64,000 nucleotides of DNA from Luidia sarsii. Taxonomy: Eukaryota; Echinodermata; Asteroidea; Paxillosida; Luidiidae. The notes beneath the pieces were generated by a model. The model saw nothing but the letters and a program-made list of their open reading frames with translations, did no database searches and was not told where the DNA came from. The stretch is from NCBI GenBank assembly GCA_949987565.1, contig OX465120.1, positions 4,459,587 to 4,523,586 on the forward strand, written 5' to 3'. Made by a program: the position numbers and the translations under genes. Of the stretch, positions 11,090 to 24,718 are shown in pieces; the stretch's first letter is position 1, and every line of letters starts with the position of its first letter.

Positions 11090-12013
11090 GGAGTATAGCT
11101 GTAAAGAAAAATAGACTTTGCAGGTTAATATCTTCTTTATTATTATCCTGACGAAGCTAAAACTTGTCAAGCCAACAGGCCTCGAAAAGACCTATCTGTC
11201 AGTATTGAAAAATCTGAAATCGAACCTAATATGATGTTTTTATGATCAAGCAAAGAGAACAAACCTCTGTCAGCTAGGTAGCTTGTGTGTGCAGAGGGCA
11301 GTACACAACAGTCGGTCGGCGGAGTATAGCTGTAAAGAAAAATAGACTTTGCAGGTTAATATCTTCTTTATTATTATCCTGACGAAGCTAAAACTTGTCA
11401 AGCCAACAGGCCTCGAAAAGACCTATCTGTCAGTATTGAAAAATCTGAAATCGAACCTAATATGATGTTTTTATGATCAAGCAAAGAGAACAAACCTCTG
11501 TCAGCTAGGTAGCTTGTGTGTGCAGAGGGCAGTACACAACAGTCGGTCGGCGGAGTATAGCTGTAAAGAAAAATAGACTTTGCAGGTTAATATCTTCTTT
11601 ATTATTATCTCTACGACGCTGAAACTTGTCAAGCCAACAGGCCTCGAAAAGACCTATCTGTCAGTATTGAAAAATCTGAAATCGAACCTAATATGATGTT
11701 TTTATGATCAAGCAAAGAGAACAAAGCTCTGTCAGCTAGGTAGCTTGTGTGTGCAGAGGGCAGTACACAACAGTCGGTCGGCGGAGTATAGCTGTAAAGA
11801 AAAATAGACTTTGCAGGTTAATATCTTCTTTATTATTATCCTGACGAAGCTAAAACTTGTCAAGCCAACAGGCCTCGAAAAGACCTATCTGTCAGTATTG
11901 AAAAATCTGAAATCGAACCTAATATGATGTTTTTATGATCAAGCAAAGAGAACAAACCTCTGTCAGCTAGGTAGCTTGTGTGTGCAGAGGGCAGTACACA
12001 ACAGTCGGTCGGC

Positions 12014-12244
12014 GGAGAATAGCCTGAAAGAAAAATAGACTTTGCAGGTTAATATCTACTTTATTATTATCCTGACAAAGCTTAAACTTGTCAAGCTAAC
12101 AGGCCTCGAAAAGACCTATCTGTCAGTATTGAAAAATCTGAAATCGAACCTAATATGATGTTTTTATGATCAAGCAAAGAGAACAAACCTCTGTCAGCTA
12201 GGTAGCTTGTGTGTGCAGAGGGCAGTACACAACAGTCGGTCGGC
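12014..12244 (+). repeat. Chimeric Cc monomer (no. 53, first of ten)
   Basis: The 5' part (positions 5-84) has all C marks, including AAGCTT. From position 94 on it is A/B (CTCGAAAAG, GAACCTAATATGATG, GAACAAACC). Cc units are nos. 53, 101, 108, 127, 156, 177, 243, 253, 258 and 275. The junction lies between 84 and 94 in all of them (possibly 94/95 in no. 127). A shared junction suggests one founding recombination, later copied. Confidence 0.93.
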
Positions 12245-14092
12245 GGAGTATAGCTGTAAAGAAAAATAGACTTTGCAGGTTAATATCTTCTTTATTATTA
12301 TCCTGACGAAGCTAAAACTTGTCAAGCCAACAGGCCTCGAAAAGACCTATCTGTCAGTATTGACAAATCTGAAATCGAACCTAATATGATGTTTTTATGA
12401 TCAAGCAAAGAGAACAAACCTCTGTCAGCTAGGTAGCTTGTGTGTGCAGAGGGCAGTACACAACAGTCGGTCGGCGGAGTATAGCTGTAAAGAAAAATAG
12501 ACTTTGCAGGTTAATATCTTCTTTATTATTATCTCTACGACGCTGAAACTTGTCAAGCCAACAGGCCTCGAAAAGACCTATCTGTCAGTATTGAAAAATC
12601 TGAAATCAAACCTAATATGATGTTTTTATGATCAAGCAAAGAGAACAAACCTCTGTCTGCTAGGTAGCTTGTGTGTGCAGAGGGCAGTACACAACAGTCG
12701 GTCGGCGGAGTATAGCTGTAAAGAAAAATAGACTTTGCAGGTTAATATCTTCTTTATTATTATCTCTACGACGCTGAAACTTGTCAAGCCAACAGGCCTC
12801 GAAAAGACCTATCTGTCAGTATTGAAAAATCTGAAATCGAACCTAATATGATGTTTTTATGATCAAGCAAAGAGAACAAACCTCTGTCAGCTAGGTAGCT
12901 TGTGTGTGCAGAGGGCAGTACACAACAGTCGGTCGGCGGAGTATAGCTGTAAAGAAAAATAGACTTTGCAGGTTAATATCTTCTTTATTATTATCCTGAC
13001 GAAGCTGAAACTTGTCAAGCCAACAGGCCTCGAAAAGACCTATCTGTCAGTATTTAAAAATCTGAAATCAAACCTAATATGATGTTTTTATGATCAAGCA
13101 AAGAGAACAAACCTCTGTCAGCTAGGTAGCTTGTGTGTGCAGAGGGCAGTACACAACAGTCGGTCGGCGGAGAATAGCCTGAAAGAAAAATAGACTTTGC
13201 AGGTTAATATCTACTTTATTATTATCCTGACAAAGCTTAAACTTGTCAAGCTAACAGGCCTTACACAGACCTATCTGTCAGTATTGAAAAATCTGAAATC
13301 GAGCCTAGAATAATGTGATTATGATCAAGCAAAGAGAACTAACCTCTGTCAGCTAGGTAGCTTGTGTGTGCAGAGGGCAGTACACAACAGTCGGTCGGCG
13401 GAGTATAGCTGTAAAGAAAAATAGACTTTGCAGGTTAATATCTTCTTTATTATTATCTCTACGACGCTGAAACTTGTCAAGCCAACAGGCCTCGAAAAGA
13501 CCAATCTGTCAGTATTGAAAAATCTGAAATCGAACCTAATATGATGTTTTTATGATCAAGCAAAGAGAACAAACCTCTGTCAGCTAGGTAGCTTGTGTGT
13601 GCAGAGGGCAGCACACAACAGTCGGTCGGCGGAGTATAGCTGTAAAGAAAAATAGACTTTGCAGGTTAATATCTTCTTTATTATTATCCTGACGAAGCTA
13701 AAACTTGTCAAGCCAACAGGCCTCGAAAAGACCTATCTGTCAGTATTGAAAAATCTGAAATCGAACCTAATATGATGTTTTTATGATCAAGCAAAGAGAA
13801 CAAACCTCTGTCAGCTAGGTAGCTTGTGTGTGCAGAGGGCAGTACACAACAGTCGGTCGGCGGAGTATAGCTGTAAAGAAAAATAGACTTTGCAGGTTAA
13901 TATCTTCTTTATTATTATCTCTACGACGCTGAAACTTGTCAAGCCAACAGGCCTCGAAAAGACCTATCTGTCAGTATTGAAAAATCTGAAATCGAACCTA
14001 ATATGATGTTTTTATGATCAAGCAAAGAGAACAAACCTCTGTCAGCTAGGTAGCTTGTGTGTGCAGAGGGCAGTACACAACAGTCGGTCGGC

Positions 14093-14323
14093 GGAGTATA
14101 GCTGTAAAGAAAAATAGACTTTGCAGGTTAATATCTACTTTATTATTATCCTGACAAAGCTTAAACTTGTCAAGCTAACAGGCCTTACACAGACCTATCT
14201 GTCAGTATTGAAAAATCTGAAATCGAGCCTAGAATAATGTGATTATGATCAAGCAAAGAGAACTAACCTCTGTCAGCTAGGTAGCTTGTGTGTGCAGAGG
14301 GCAGTACACAACAGTCGGTCGGC
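14093..14323 (+). repeat. Chimeric monomer 62: A/B 5' end on a C body
   Basis: Positions 1-17 are A/B-like (GTATAGCTGTAAAG). From t45a onward it is C, including AAGCTT, the TTACACAG block and GAACTAACC. It shares ATGTGATTATG with monomer 58, so its C part most likely comes from that unit. The junction lies between 13 and 45. Confidence 0.9.
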
Positions 14324-14554
14324 GGAGTATAGCTGTAAAGAAAAATAGACTTTGCAGGTTAATATCTTCTTTATTATTATCTCTACGACGCTGAAACTTG
14401 TCAAGCCAACAGGCCTCGAAAAGACCTATCTGTCAGTATTGAAAAATCTGAAATCGAACCTAATATGATGTTTTTATGATCAAGCAAAGAGAACAAACCT
14501 CTGTCAGCTAGGTAGCTTGTGTGTGCAGAGGGCAGTACACAACAGTCGGTCGGC

Positions 14555-17500
14555 GGAGTATAGCTGTAAAGAAAAATAGACTTTGCAGGTTAATATCTTC
14601 TTTATTATTATCTCTACGACGCTGAAACTTGTCAAGCCAACAGGCCTCGAAAAGACCTATCTGTCAGTATTGAAAAATCTGAAATCGAACCTAATATGAT
14701 GTTTTTATGATCAAGCAAAGAGAACAAACCTCTGTCAGCTAAGTAGCTTGTGTGTGCAGAGGGCAGTACACAGCAGTCGGTCGGCGGAGTATAGCTGTAA
14801 AGAAAAATAGACTTTGCAGGTTAATATCTTCTTTATTATTATCCTGACGAAGCTAAAACTTGTCAAGCCAACAGGCCTCGAAAAGACCTATCTGTCAGTA
14901 TTGAAAAATCTGAAATCGAACCTAATATGATGTTTTTATGATCAAGCAAAGAGAACAAACCTCTGTCTGCTAGGTAGCTTGTGTGTGCAGAGGGCAGTAC
15001 ACAACAGTCGGTCGGCGGAGTATAGCTGTAAAGAAAAATAGACTTTGCAGGTTAATATCTTCTTTATTATTATCCTGACGAAGCTAAAACTTGTCAAGCC
15101 AACAGGCCTCGAAAAGACCTATCTGTCAGTATTGAAAAATCTGAAATCGAACCTAATATGATGTTTTTATGATCAAGCAAAGAGAACAAACCTCTGTCAG
15201 CTAGGTAGCTTGTGTGTGCAGAGGGCAGTACACAACAGTCGGTCGGCGGAGTATAGCTGTAAAGAAAAATAGACTTTGCAGGTTAATATCTTCTTTATTA
15301 TTATCTCTACGACGCTGAAACTTGTCAAGCCAACAGGCCTCGAAAAGACCTATCTGTCAGTATTGAAAAATCTGAAATCGAACCTAATATGATGTTTTTA
15401 TGATCAAGCAAAGAGAACAAACCTCTGTCAGCTAGGTAGCTTGTGTGTGCAGAGGGCAGTACACAACAGTCGGTCGGCGGAGTATAGCTGTAAAGAAAAA
15501 TAGACTTTGCAGGTTAATATCTTCTTTATTATTATCCTGACGAAGCTGAAACTTGTCAAGCCAACAGGCCTCGAAAAGACCTATCTGTCAGTATTGAAAA
15601 ATCTGAAATCGAACCTAATATGATGTTTTTATGATCAAGCAAAGAGAACAAACCTCTGTCAGCTAGGTAGCTTGTGTGTGCAGAGGGCAGTACACAACAG
15701 TCGGTCGGCGGAGTATAGCTGTAAAGAAAAATAGACTTTGCAGGTTAATATCTTCTTTATTATTATCTCTACGACGCTGAAACTTGTCAAGCCAACAGGC
15801 CTCGAAAAGACCTATCTGTCAGTATTGAAAAATCTGAAATCGAACCTAATATGATGTTTTTATGATCAAGCAAAGAGAACAAACCTCTGTCAGCTAAGTA
15901 GCTTGTGTGTGCAGAGGGCAGTACACAGCAGTCGGTCGGCGGAGTATAGCTGTAAAGAAAAATAGACTTTGCAGGTTAATATCTTCTTTATTATTATCTT
16001 GACGAAGCTAAAACTTGTCAAGCCAACAGGCCTCGAAAAGACCTATCTGTCAGTATTGAAAAATCTGAAATCGAACCTAATATGATGTTTTTATGATCAA
16101 GCAAAGAGAACAAACCTCTGTCTGCTAGGTAGCTTGTGTGTGCAGAGGGCAGTACACAACAGTCGGTCGGCGGAGTATAGCTGTAAAGAAAAATAGACTT
16201 TGCAGGTTAATATCTTCTTTATTATTATCCTGACGAAGCTAAAACTTGTCAAGCCAACAGGCCTCGAAAAGACCTATCTGTCAGTATTGAAAAATCTGAA
16301 ATCGAACCTAATATGATGTTTTTATGATCAAGCAAAGAGAACAAAGCTCTGTCAGCTAGGTAGCTTGTGTGTGCAGAGGGCAGTACACAACAGTCGGTCG
16401 GCGGAGTATAGCTGTAAAGAAAAATAGACTTTGCAGGTTAATATCTTCTTTATTATTATCTCTACGACGCTAAAACTTGTCAAGCCAACAGGCCTCGAAA
16501 AGACCTATCTGTCAGTTTTGAAAAATCTGAAATCGAACCTAATATGATGTTTTTATGATCAAGCAAAGAGAACAAACCTCTGTCAGCTAAGTAGCTTGTG
16601 TGTGCAGAGGGCAGTACACAGCAGTCGGTCGGCGGAGTATAGCTGTAAAGAAAAATAGACTTTGCAGGTTAATATCTTCTTTATTATTATCCTGACGAAG
16701 CTAAAACTTGTCAAGCCAACAGGCCTCGAAAAGACCTATCTGTCAGTATTGAAAAATCTGAAATCGAACCTAATATGATGTTTTTATGATCAAGCAAAGA
16801 GAACAAACCTCTGTCAGCTAGGTAGCTTGTGTGTGCAGAGGGCAGTACACAACAGTCGGTCGGCGGAGTATAGCTGTAAAGAAAAATAGACTTTGCAGGT
16901 TAATATCTTCTTTATTATTATCTCTACGACGCTGAAACTTGTCAAGCCAACAGGCCTCGAAAAGACCTATCTGTCAGTATTGAAAAATCTGAAATCAAAC
17001 CTAATATGATGTTTTTATGATCAAGCAAAGAGAACAAACCTCTGTCTGCTAGGTAGCTTGTGTGTGCAGAGGGCAGTACACAACAGTCGGTCGGCGGAGT
17101 ATAGCTGTAAAGAAAAATAGACTTTGCAGGTTAATATCTTCTTTATTATTATCTCTACGACGCTGAAACTTGTCAAGCCAACAGGCCTCGAAAAGACCTA
17201 TCTGTCAGTATTGAAAAATCTGAAATCGAACCTAATATGATGTTTTTATGATCAAGCAAAGAGAACAAACCTCTGTCAGCTAGGTAGCTTGTGTGTGCAG
17301 AGGGCAGTACACAACAGTCGGTCGGCGGAGTATAGCTGTAAAGAAAAATAGACTTTGCAGGTTAATATCTTCTTTATTATTATCTCTACGACGCTGAAAC
17401 TTGTCAAGCCAACAGGCCTCGAAAAGACCTATCTGTCAGTATTGAAAAATCTGAAATCGAACCTAATATGATGTTTTTATGATCAAGCAAAGAGAACAAA

Positions 17501-18943
17501 CCTCTGTCAGCTAGGTAGCTTGTGTGTGCAGAGGGCAGTACACAACAGTCGGTCGGCGGAGTATAGCTGTAAAGAAAAATAGACTTTGCAGGTTAATATC
17601 TTCTTTATTATTATCCTGACGAAGCTGAAACTTGTCAAGCCAACAGGCCTCGAAAAGACCTATCTGTCAGTATTGAAAAATCTGAAATCGAACCTAATAT
17701 GATGTTTTTATGATCAAGCAAAGAGAACAAACCTCTGTCAGCTAGGTAGCTTGTGTGTGCAGAGGGCAGTACACAACAGTCGGTCGGCGGAGTATAGCTG
17801 TAAAGAAAAATAGACTTTGCAGGTTAATATCTTCTTTATTATTATCCTGACGAAGCTAAAACTTGTCAAGCCAACAGGCCTCGAAAAGACCTATCTGTCA
17901 GTATTGAAAAATCTGAAATCGAACCTAATATGATGTTTTTATGATCAAGCAAAGAGAACAAACCTCTGTCAGCTAGGTAGCTTGTGTGTGCAGAGGGCAG
18001 TACACAACAGTCGGTCGGCGGAGTATAGCTGTAAAGAAAAATAGACTTTGCAGGTTAATATCTTCTTTATTATTATCTCTACGACGCTGAAACTTGTCAA
18101 GCCAACAGGCCTCGAAAAGACCTATCTGTCAGTATTGAAAAATCTGAAATCGAACCTAATATGATGTTTTTATGATCAAGCAAAGAGAACAAACCTCTGT
18201 CAGCTAGGTAGCTTGTGTGTGCAGAGGGCAGTACACAACAGTCGGTCGGCGGAGTATAGCTGTAAAGAAAAATAGACTTTGCAGGTTAATATCTTCTTTA
18301 TTATTATCTCTACGACGCTGAAACTTGTCAAGCCAACAGGCCTCGAAAAGACCTATCTGTCAGTATTGAAAAATCTGAAATCGAACCTAATATGATGTTT
18401 TTATAATCAAGCAAAGAGAACAAACCTCTGTCAGCTAGGTAGCTTGTGTGTGCAGAGGGCAGTACACAACAGTCGGTCGGCGGAGTATAGCTGTAAAGAA
18501 AAATAGACTTTGCAGGTTAATATCTTCTTTATTATTATCTCTACGACGCTGAAACTTGTCAAGCCAACAGGCCTCGAAAAGACCTATCTGTCAGTATTGA
18601 AAAATCTGAAATCGAACCTAATATGATGTTTTTATGATCAAGCAAAGAGAACAAACCTCTGTCAGCTAGGTAGCTTGTGTGTGCAGAGGGCAGTACACAA
18701 CAGTCGGTCGGCGGAGTATAGCTGTAAAGAAAAATAGACTTTGCAGGTTAATATCTTCTTTATTATTATCTCTACGACGCTGAAACTTGTCAAGCCAACA
18801 GGCCTCGAAAAGACCTATCTGTCAGTATTGAAAAATCTGAAATCGAACCTAATATGATGTTTTTATGATCAAGCAAAGAGAACAAACCTCTGTCAGCTAG
18901 GTAGCTTGTGTGTGCAGAGGGCAGTACACAACAGTCGGTCGGC
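14555..18943 (+). repeat. 17-mer block, first copy (monomers 64-80) plus two B units (81-82)
   Basis: Monomer order: Br As A B Ag Br As A/k Br A Bs B B Ag A B B, then B B. It matches the 18-mer at monomers 83-100 except that units 90 (A) and 91 (Bk) are here one hybrid unit, no. 71: A at the 5' side, c175g at the 3' side. One unit was lost here by exchange inside the monomer, or gained in the other copies. Monomers 79-82 are four B units in a row, suggesting local single-unit duplication. Confidence 0.9.
16172..16402 (+). repeat. Hybrid monomer 71: A front with k tail
   Basis: It has the A patch at 58-70 and c175g, otherwise seen on B units. It stands where the other two block copies have A then Bk (90-91 and 141-142), so it reads as the fusion of those two units with a junction between 70 and 175 and loss of exactly one period. 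Confidence 0.88.
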
Positions 18944-21900
18944 GGAGTATAGCTGTAAAGAAAAATAGACTTTGCAGGTTAATATCTTCTTTATTATTAT
19001 CTCTACGACGCTGAAACTTGTCAAGCCAACAGGCCTCGAAAAGACCTATCTGTCAGTATTGAAAAATCTGAAATCGAACCTAATATGATGTTTTTATGAT
19101 CAAGCAAAGAGAACAAACCTCTGTCAGCTAAGTAGCTTGTGTGTGCAGAGGGCAGTACACAGCAGTCGGTCGGCGGAGTATAGCTGTAAAGAAAAATAGA
19201 CTTTGCAGGTTAATATCTTCTTTATTATTATCCTGACGAAGCTAAAACTTGTCAAGCCAACAGGCCTCGAAAAGACCTATCTGTCAGTATTGAAAAATCT
19301 GAAATCGAACCTAATATGATGTTTTTATGATCAAGCAAAGAGAACAAACCTCTGTCTGCTAGGTAGCTTGTGTGTGCAGAGGGCAGTACACAACAGTCGG
19401 TCGGCGGAGTATAGCTGTAAAGAAAAATAGACTTTGCAGGTTAATATCTTCTTTATTATTATCCTGACGAAGCTAAAACTTGTCAAGCCAACAGGCCTCG
19501 AAAAGACCTATCTGTCAGTATTGAAAAATCTGAAATCGAACCTAATATGATGTTTTTATGATCAAGCAAAGAGAACAAACCTCTGTCAGCTAGGTAGCTT
19601 GTGTGTGCAGAGGGCAGTACACAACAGTCGGTCGGCGGAGTATAGCTGTAAAGAAAAATAGACTTTGCAGGTTAATATCTTCTTTATTATTATCTCTACG
19701 ACGCTGAAACTTGTCAAGCCAACAGGCCTCGAAAAGACCTATCTGTCAGTATTGAAAAATCTGAAATCGAACCTAATATGATGTTTTTATGATCAAGCAA
19801 AGAGAACAAACCTCTGTCAGCTAGGTAGCTTGTGTGTGCAGAGGGCAGTACACAACAGTCGGTCGGCGGAGTATAGCTGTAAAGAAAAATAGACTTTGCA
19901 GGTTAATATCTTCTTTATTATTATCCTGACGAAGCTGAAACTTGTCAAGCCAACAGGCCTCGAAAAGACCTATCTGTCAGTATTGAAAAATCTGAAATCG
20001 AACCTAATATGATGTTTTTATGATCAAGCAAAGAGAACAAACCTCTGTCAGCTAGGTAGCTTGTGTGTGCAGAGGGCAGTACACAACAGTCGGTCGGCGG
20101 AGTATAGCTGTAAAGAAAAATAGACTTTGCAGGTTAATATCTTCTTTATTATTATCTCTACGACGCTGAAACTTGTCAAGCCAACAGGCCTCGAAAAGAC
20201 CTATCTGTCAGTATTGAAAAATCTGAAATCGAACCTAATATGATGTTTTTATGATCAAGCAAAGAGAACAAACCTCTGTCAGCTAAGTAGCTTGTGTGTG
20301 CAGAGGGCAGTACACAGCAGTCGGTCGGCGGAGTATAGCTGTAAAGAAAAATAGACTTTGCAGGTTAATATCTTCTTTATTATTATCCTGACGAAGCTAA
20401 AACTTGTCAAGCCAACAGGCCTCGAAAAGACCTATCTGTCAGTATTGAAAAATCTGAAATCGAACCTAATATGATGTTTTTATGATCAAGCAAAGAGAAC
20501 AAACCTCTGTCTGCTAGGTAGCTTGTGTGTGCAGAGGGCAGTACACAACAGTCGGTCGGCGGAGTATAGCTGTAAAGAAAAATAGACTTTGCAGGTTAAT
20601 ATCTTCTTTATTATTATCCTGACGAAGCTAAAACTTGTCAAGCCAACAGGCCTCGAAAAGACCTATCTGTCAGTATTGAAAAATCTGAAATCGAACCTAA
20701 TATGATGTTTTTATGATCAAGCAAAGAGAACAAACCTCTGTCAGCTAGGTAGCTTGTGTGTGCAGAGGGCAGTACACAACAGTCGGTCGGCGGAGTATAG
20801 CTGTAAAGAAAAATAGACTTTGCAGGTTAATATCTTCTTTATTATTATCTCTACGACGCTGAAACTTGTCAAGCCAACAGGCCTCGAAAAGACCTATCTG
20901 TCAGTATTGAAAAATCTGAAATCGAACCTAATATGATGTTTTTATGATCAAGCAAAGAGAACAAAGCTCTGTCAGCTAGGTAGCTTGTGTGTGCAGAGGG
21001 CAGTACACAACAGTCGGTCGGCGGAGTATAGCTGTAAAGAAAAATAGACTTTGCAGGTTAATATCTTCTTTATTATTATCTCTACGACGCTGAAACTTGT
21101 CAAGCCAACAGGCCTCGAAAAGACCTATCTGTCAGTATTGAAAAATCTGAAATCGAACCTAATATGATGTTTTTATGATCAAGCAAAGAGAACAAACCTC
21201 TGTCAGCTAAGTAGCTTGTGTGTGCAGAGGGCAGTACACAGCAGTCGGTCGGCGGAGTATAGCTGTAAAGAAAAATAGACTTTGCAGGTTAATATCTTCT
21301 TTATTATTATCCTGACGAAGCTAAAACTTGTCAAGCCAACAGGCCTCGAAAAGACCTATCTGTCAGTATTGAAAAATCTGAAATCGAACCTAATATGATG
21401 TTTTTATGATCAAGCAAAGAGAACAAACCTCTGTCAGCTAGGTAGCTTGTGTGTGCAGAGGGCAGTACACAACAGTCGGTCGGCGGAGTATAGCTGTAAA
21501 GAAAAATAGACTTTGCAGGTTAATATCTTCTTTATTATTATCTCTACGACGCTGAAACTTGTCAAGCCAACAGGCCTCGAAAAGACCTATCTGTCAGTAT
21601 TGAAAAATCTGAAATCAAACCTAATATGATGTTTTTATGATCAAGCAAAGAGAACAAACCTCTGTCTGCTAGGTAGCTTGTGTGTGCAGAGGGCAGTACA
21701 CAACAGTCGGTCGGCGGAGTATAGCTGTAAAGAAAAATAGACTTTGCAGGTTAATATCTTCTTTATTATTATCTCTACGACGCTGAAACTTGTCAAGCCA
21801 ACAGGCCTCGAAAAGACCTATCTGTCAGTATTGAAAAATCTGAAATCGAACCTAATATGATGTTTTTATGATCAAGCAAAGAGAACAAACCTCTGTCAGC

Positions 21901-23101
21901 TAGGTAGCTTGTGTGTGCAGAGGGCAGTACACAACAGTCGGTCGGCGGAGTATAGCTGTAAAGAAAAATAGACTTTGCAGGTTAATATCTTCTTTATTAT
22001 TATCTCTACGACGCTGAAACTTGTCAAGCCAACAGGCCTCGAAAAGACCTATCTGTCAGTATTGAAAAATCTGAAATCGAACCTAATATGATGTTTTTAT
22101 GATCAAGCAAAGAGAACAAACCTCTGTCAGCTAGGTAGCTTGTGTGTGCAGAGGGCAGTACACAACAGTCGGTCGGCGGAGTATAGCTGTAAAGAAAAAT
22201 AGACTTTGCAGGTTAATATCTTCTTTATTATTATCCTGACGAAGCTGAAACTTGTCAAGCCAACAGGCCTCGAAAAGACCTATCTGTCAGTATTGAAAAA
22301 TCTGAAATCGAACCTAATATGATGTTTTTATGATCAAGCAAAGAGAACAAACCTCTGTCAGCTAGGTAGCTTGTGTGTGCAGAGGGCAGTACACAACAGT
22401 CGGTCGGCGGAGTATAGCTGTAAAGAAAAAAAGACTTTGCAGGTTAATATCTTCTTTATTATTATCCTGACGAAGCTAAAACTTGTCAAGCCAACAGGCC
22501 TCGAAAAGACCTATCTGTCAGTATTGAAAAATCTGAAATCGAACCTAATATGATGTTTTTATGATCAAGCAAAGAGAACAAACCTCTGTCAGCTAGGTAG
22601 CTTGTGTGTGCAGAGGGCAGTACACAACAGTCGGTCGGCGGAGTATAGCTGTAAAGAAAAATAGACTTTGCAGGTTAATATCTTCTTTATTATTATCTCT
22701 ACGACGCTGAAACTTGTCAAGCCAACAGGCCTCGAAAAGACCTATCTGTCAGTATTGAAAAATCTGAAATCGAACCTAATATGATGTTTTTATGATCAAG
22801 CAAAGAGAACAAACCTCTGTCAGCTAGGTAGCTTGTGTGTGCAGAGGGCAGTACACAACAGTCGGTCGGCGGAGTATAGCTGTAAAGAAAAATAGACTTT
22901 GCAGGTTAATATCTTCTTTATTATTATCTCTACGACGCTGAAACTTGTCAAGCCAACAGGCCTCGAAAAGACCTATCTGTCAGTATTGAAAAATCTGAAA
23001 TCGAACCTAATATGATGTTTTTATGATCAAGCAAAGAGAACAAACCTCTGTCAGCTAGGTAGCTTGTGTGTGCAGAGGGCAGTACACAACAGTCGGTCGG
23101 C
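18944..23101 (+). repeat. 18-mer block, second copy (monomers 83-100)
   Basis: Monomer order: Br As A B Ag Br As A Bk Br A Bs B B Ag A B B; length 4158 bp, exactly 18 x 231. The internal order shows a nested Br As A motif, which looks like an older short repeat. Monomer 98 carries t23a, which removes a stop codon and makes a 60-codon open frame, with no sign that it codes. Confidence 0.92.
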
Positions 23102-24718
23102 GGAGAATAGCCTGAAAGAAAAATAGACTTTGCAGGTTAATATCTACTTTATTATTATCCTGACAAAGCTTAAACTTGTCAAGCTAACAGGCCTCGAAAA
23201 GACCTATCTGTCAGTATTGAAAAATCTGAAATCGAACCTAATATGAAGTTTTTATGATCAAGCAAAGAGAACAAACCTCTGTCAGCTAGGTAGCTTGTGT
23301 GTGCAGAGGGCAGTACACAACAGTCGGTCGGCGGAGTATAGCTGTAAAGAAAAATAGACTTTGCAGGTTAATATCTTCTTTATTATTATCCTGACGAAGC
23401 TAAAACTTGTCAAGCCAACAGGCCTCGAAAAGACCTATCTGTCAGTATTGACAAATCTGAAATCGAACCTAATATGATGTTTTTATGATCAAGCAAAGAG
23501 AACAAACCTCTGTCAGCTAGGTAGCTTGTGTGTGCAGAGGGCAGTACACAACAGTCGGTCGGCGGAGTATAGCTGTAAAGAAAAATAGACTTTGCAGGTT
23601 AATATCTTCTTTATTATTATCTCTACGACGCTGAAACTTGTCAAGCCAACAGGCCTCGAAAAGACCTATCTGTCAGTATTGAAAATTCTGAAATCAAACC
23701 TAATATGATGTTTTTATGATCAAGCAAAGAGAACAAACCTCTGTCTGCTAGGTAGCTTGTGTGTGCAGAGGGCAGTACACAACAGTCGGTCGGCGGAGTA
23801 TAGCTGTAAAGAAAAATAGACTTTGCAGGTTAATATCTTCTTTATTATTATCTCTACGACGCTGAAACTTGTCAAGCCAACAGGCCTCGAAAAGACCTAT
23901 CTGTCAGTATTGAAAAATCTGAAATCGAACCTAATATGATGTTTTTATGATCAAGCAAAGAGAACAAACCTCTGTCAGCTAGGTAGCTTGTGTGTGCAGA
24001 GGGCAGTACACAACAGTCGGTCGGCGGAGTATAGCTGTAAAGAAAAATAGACTTTGCAGGTTAATATCTTCTTTATTATTATCCTGACGAAGCTGAAACT
24101 TGTCAAGCCAACAGGCCTCGAAAAGACCTATCTGTCAGTATTTAAAAATCTGAAATCAAACCTAATATGATGTTTTTATGATCAAGCAAAGAGAACAAAC
24201 CTCTGTCAGCTAGGTAGCTTGTGTGTGCAGAGGGCAGTACACAACAGTCGGTCGGCGGAGAATAGCCTGAAAGAAAAATAGACTTTGCAGGTTAATATCT
24301 ACTTTATTATTATCCTGACAAAGCTTAAACTTGTCAAGCTAACAGGCCTTACACAGACCTATCTGTCAGTATTGAAAAATCTGAAATCGAGCCTAGAATA
24401 ATGTGTTTATGATCAAGCAAAGAGAACTAACCTCTGTCAGCTAGGTAGCTTGTGTGTGCAGAGGGCAGTACACAACAGTCGGTCGGCGGAGTATAGCTGT
24501 AAAGAAAAATAGACTTTGCAGGTTAATATCTTCTTTATTATTATCTCTACGACGCTGAAACTTGTCAAGCCAACAGGCCTCGAAAAGACCTATCTGTCAG
24601 TATTGAAAAATCTGAAATCGAACCTAATATGATGTTTTTATGATCAAGCAAAGAGAACAAACCTCTGTCAGCTAGGTAGCTTGTGTGTGCAGAGGGCAGT
24701 ACACAACAGTCGGTCGGC
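23102..24718 (+). repeat. 7-mer tandem, copy 1 (monomers 101-107)
   Basis: Monomer order: Cc Ac Bs B At C B; 1617 bp. Private markers are GAAGTTTTT in the Cc unit (no. 101) and GAAAATTCTG in the Bs unit (no. 103). Both recur exactly one 7-mer later. Confidence 0.93.

Larger units (their letters stand above)
7624..14554 (+). repeat. Mosaic segment, monomers 34-63
   Basis: Monomer order: At C Bn A B A Bkf Bn A B Br As A Bkf D A A Bk A Cc Ac Bs B At C Bn A B C/A-chimera B. The start repeats the opening of the 19-mer, then diverges. Monomers 44-53 (Br As A Bkf D A A Bk A Cc) return as 168-177, about 28.6 kb to the right. Monomer 42 has a private TTCTAATTAT change, and monomer 58 has ATGTGATTATG, which reappears in chimeric monomer 62. 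Confidence 0.88.
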
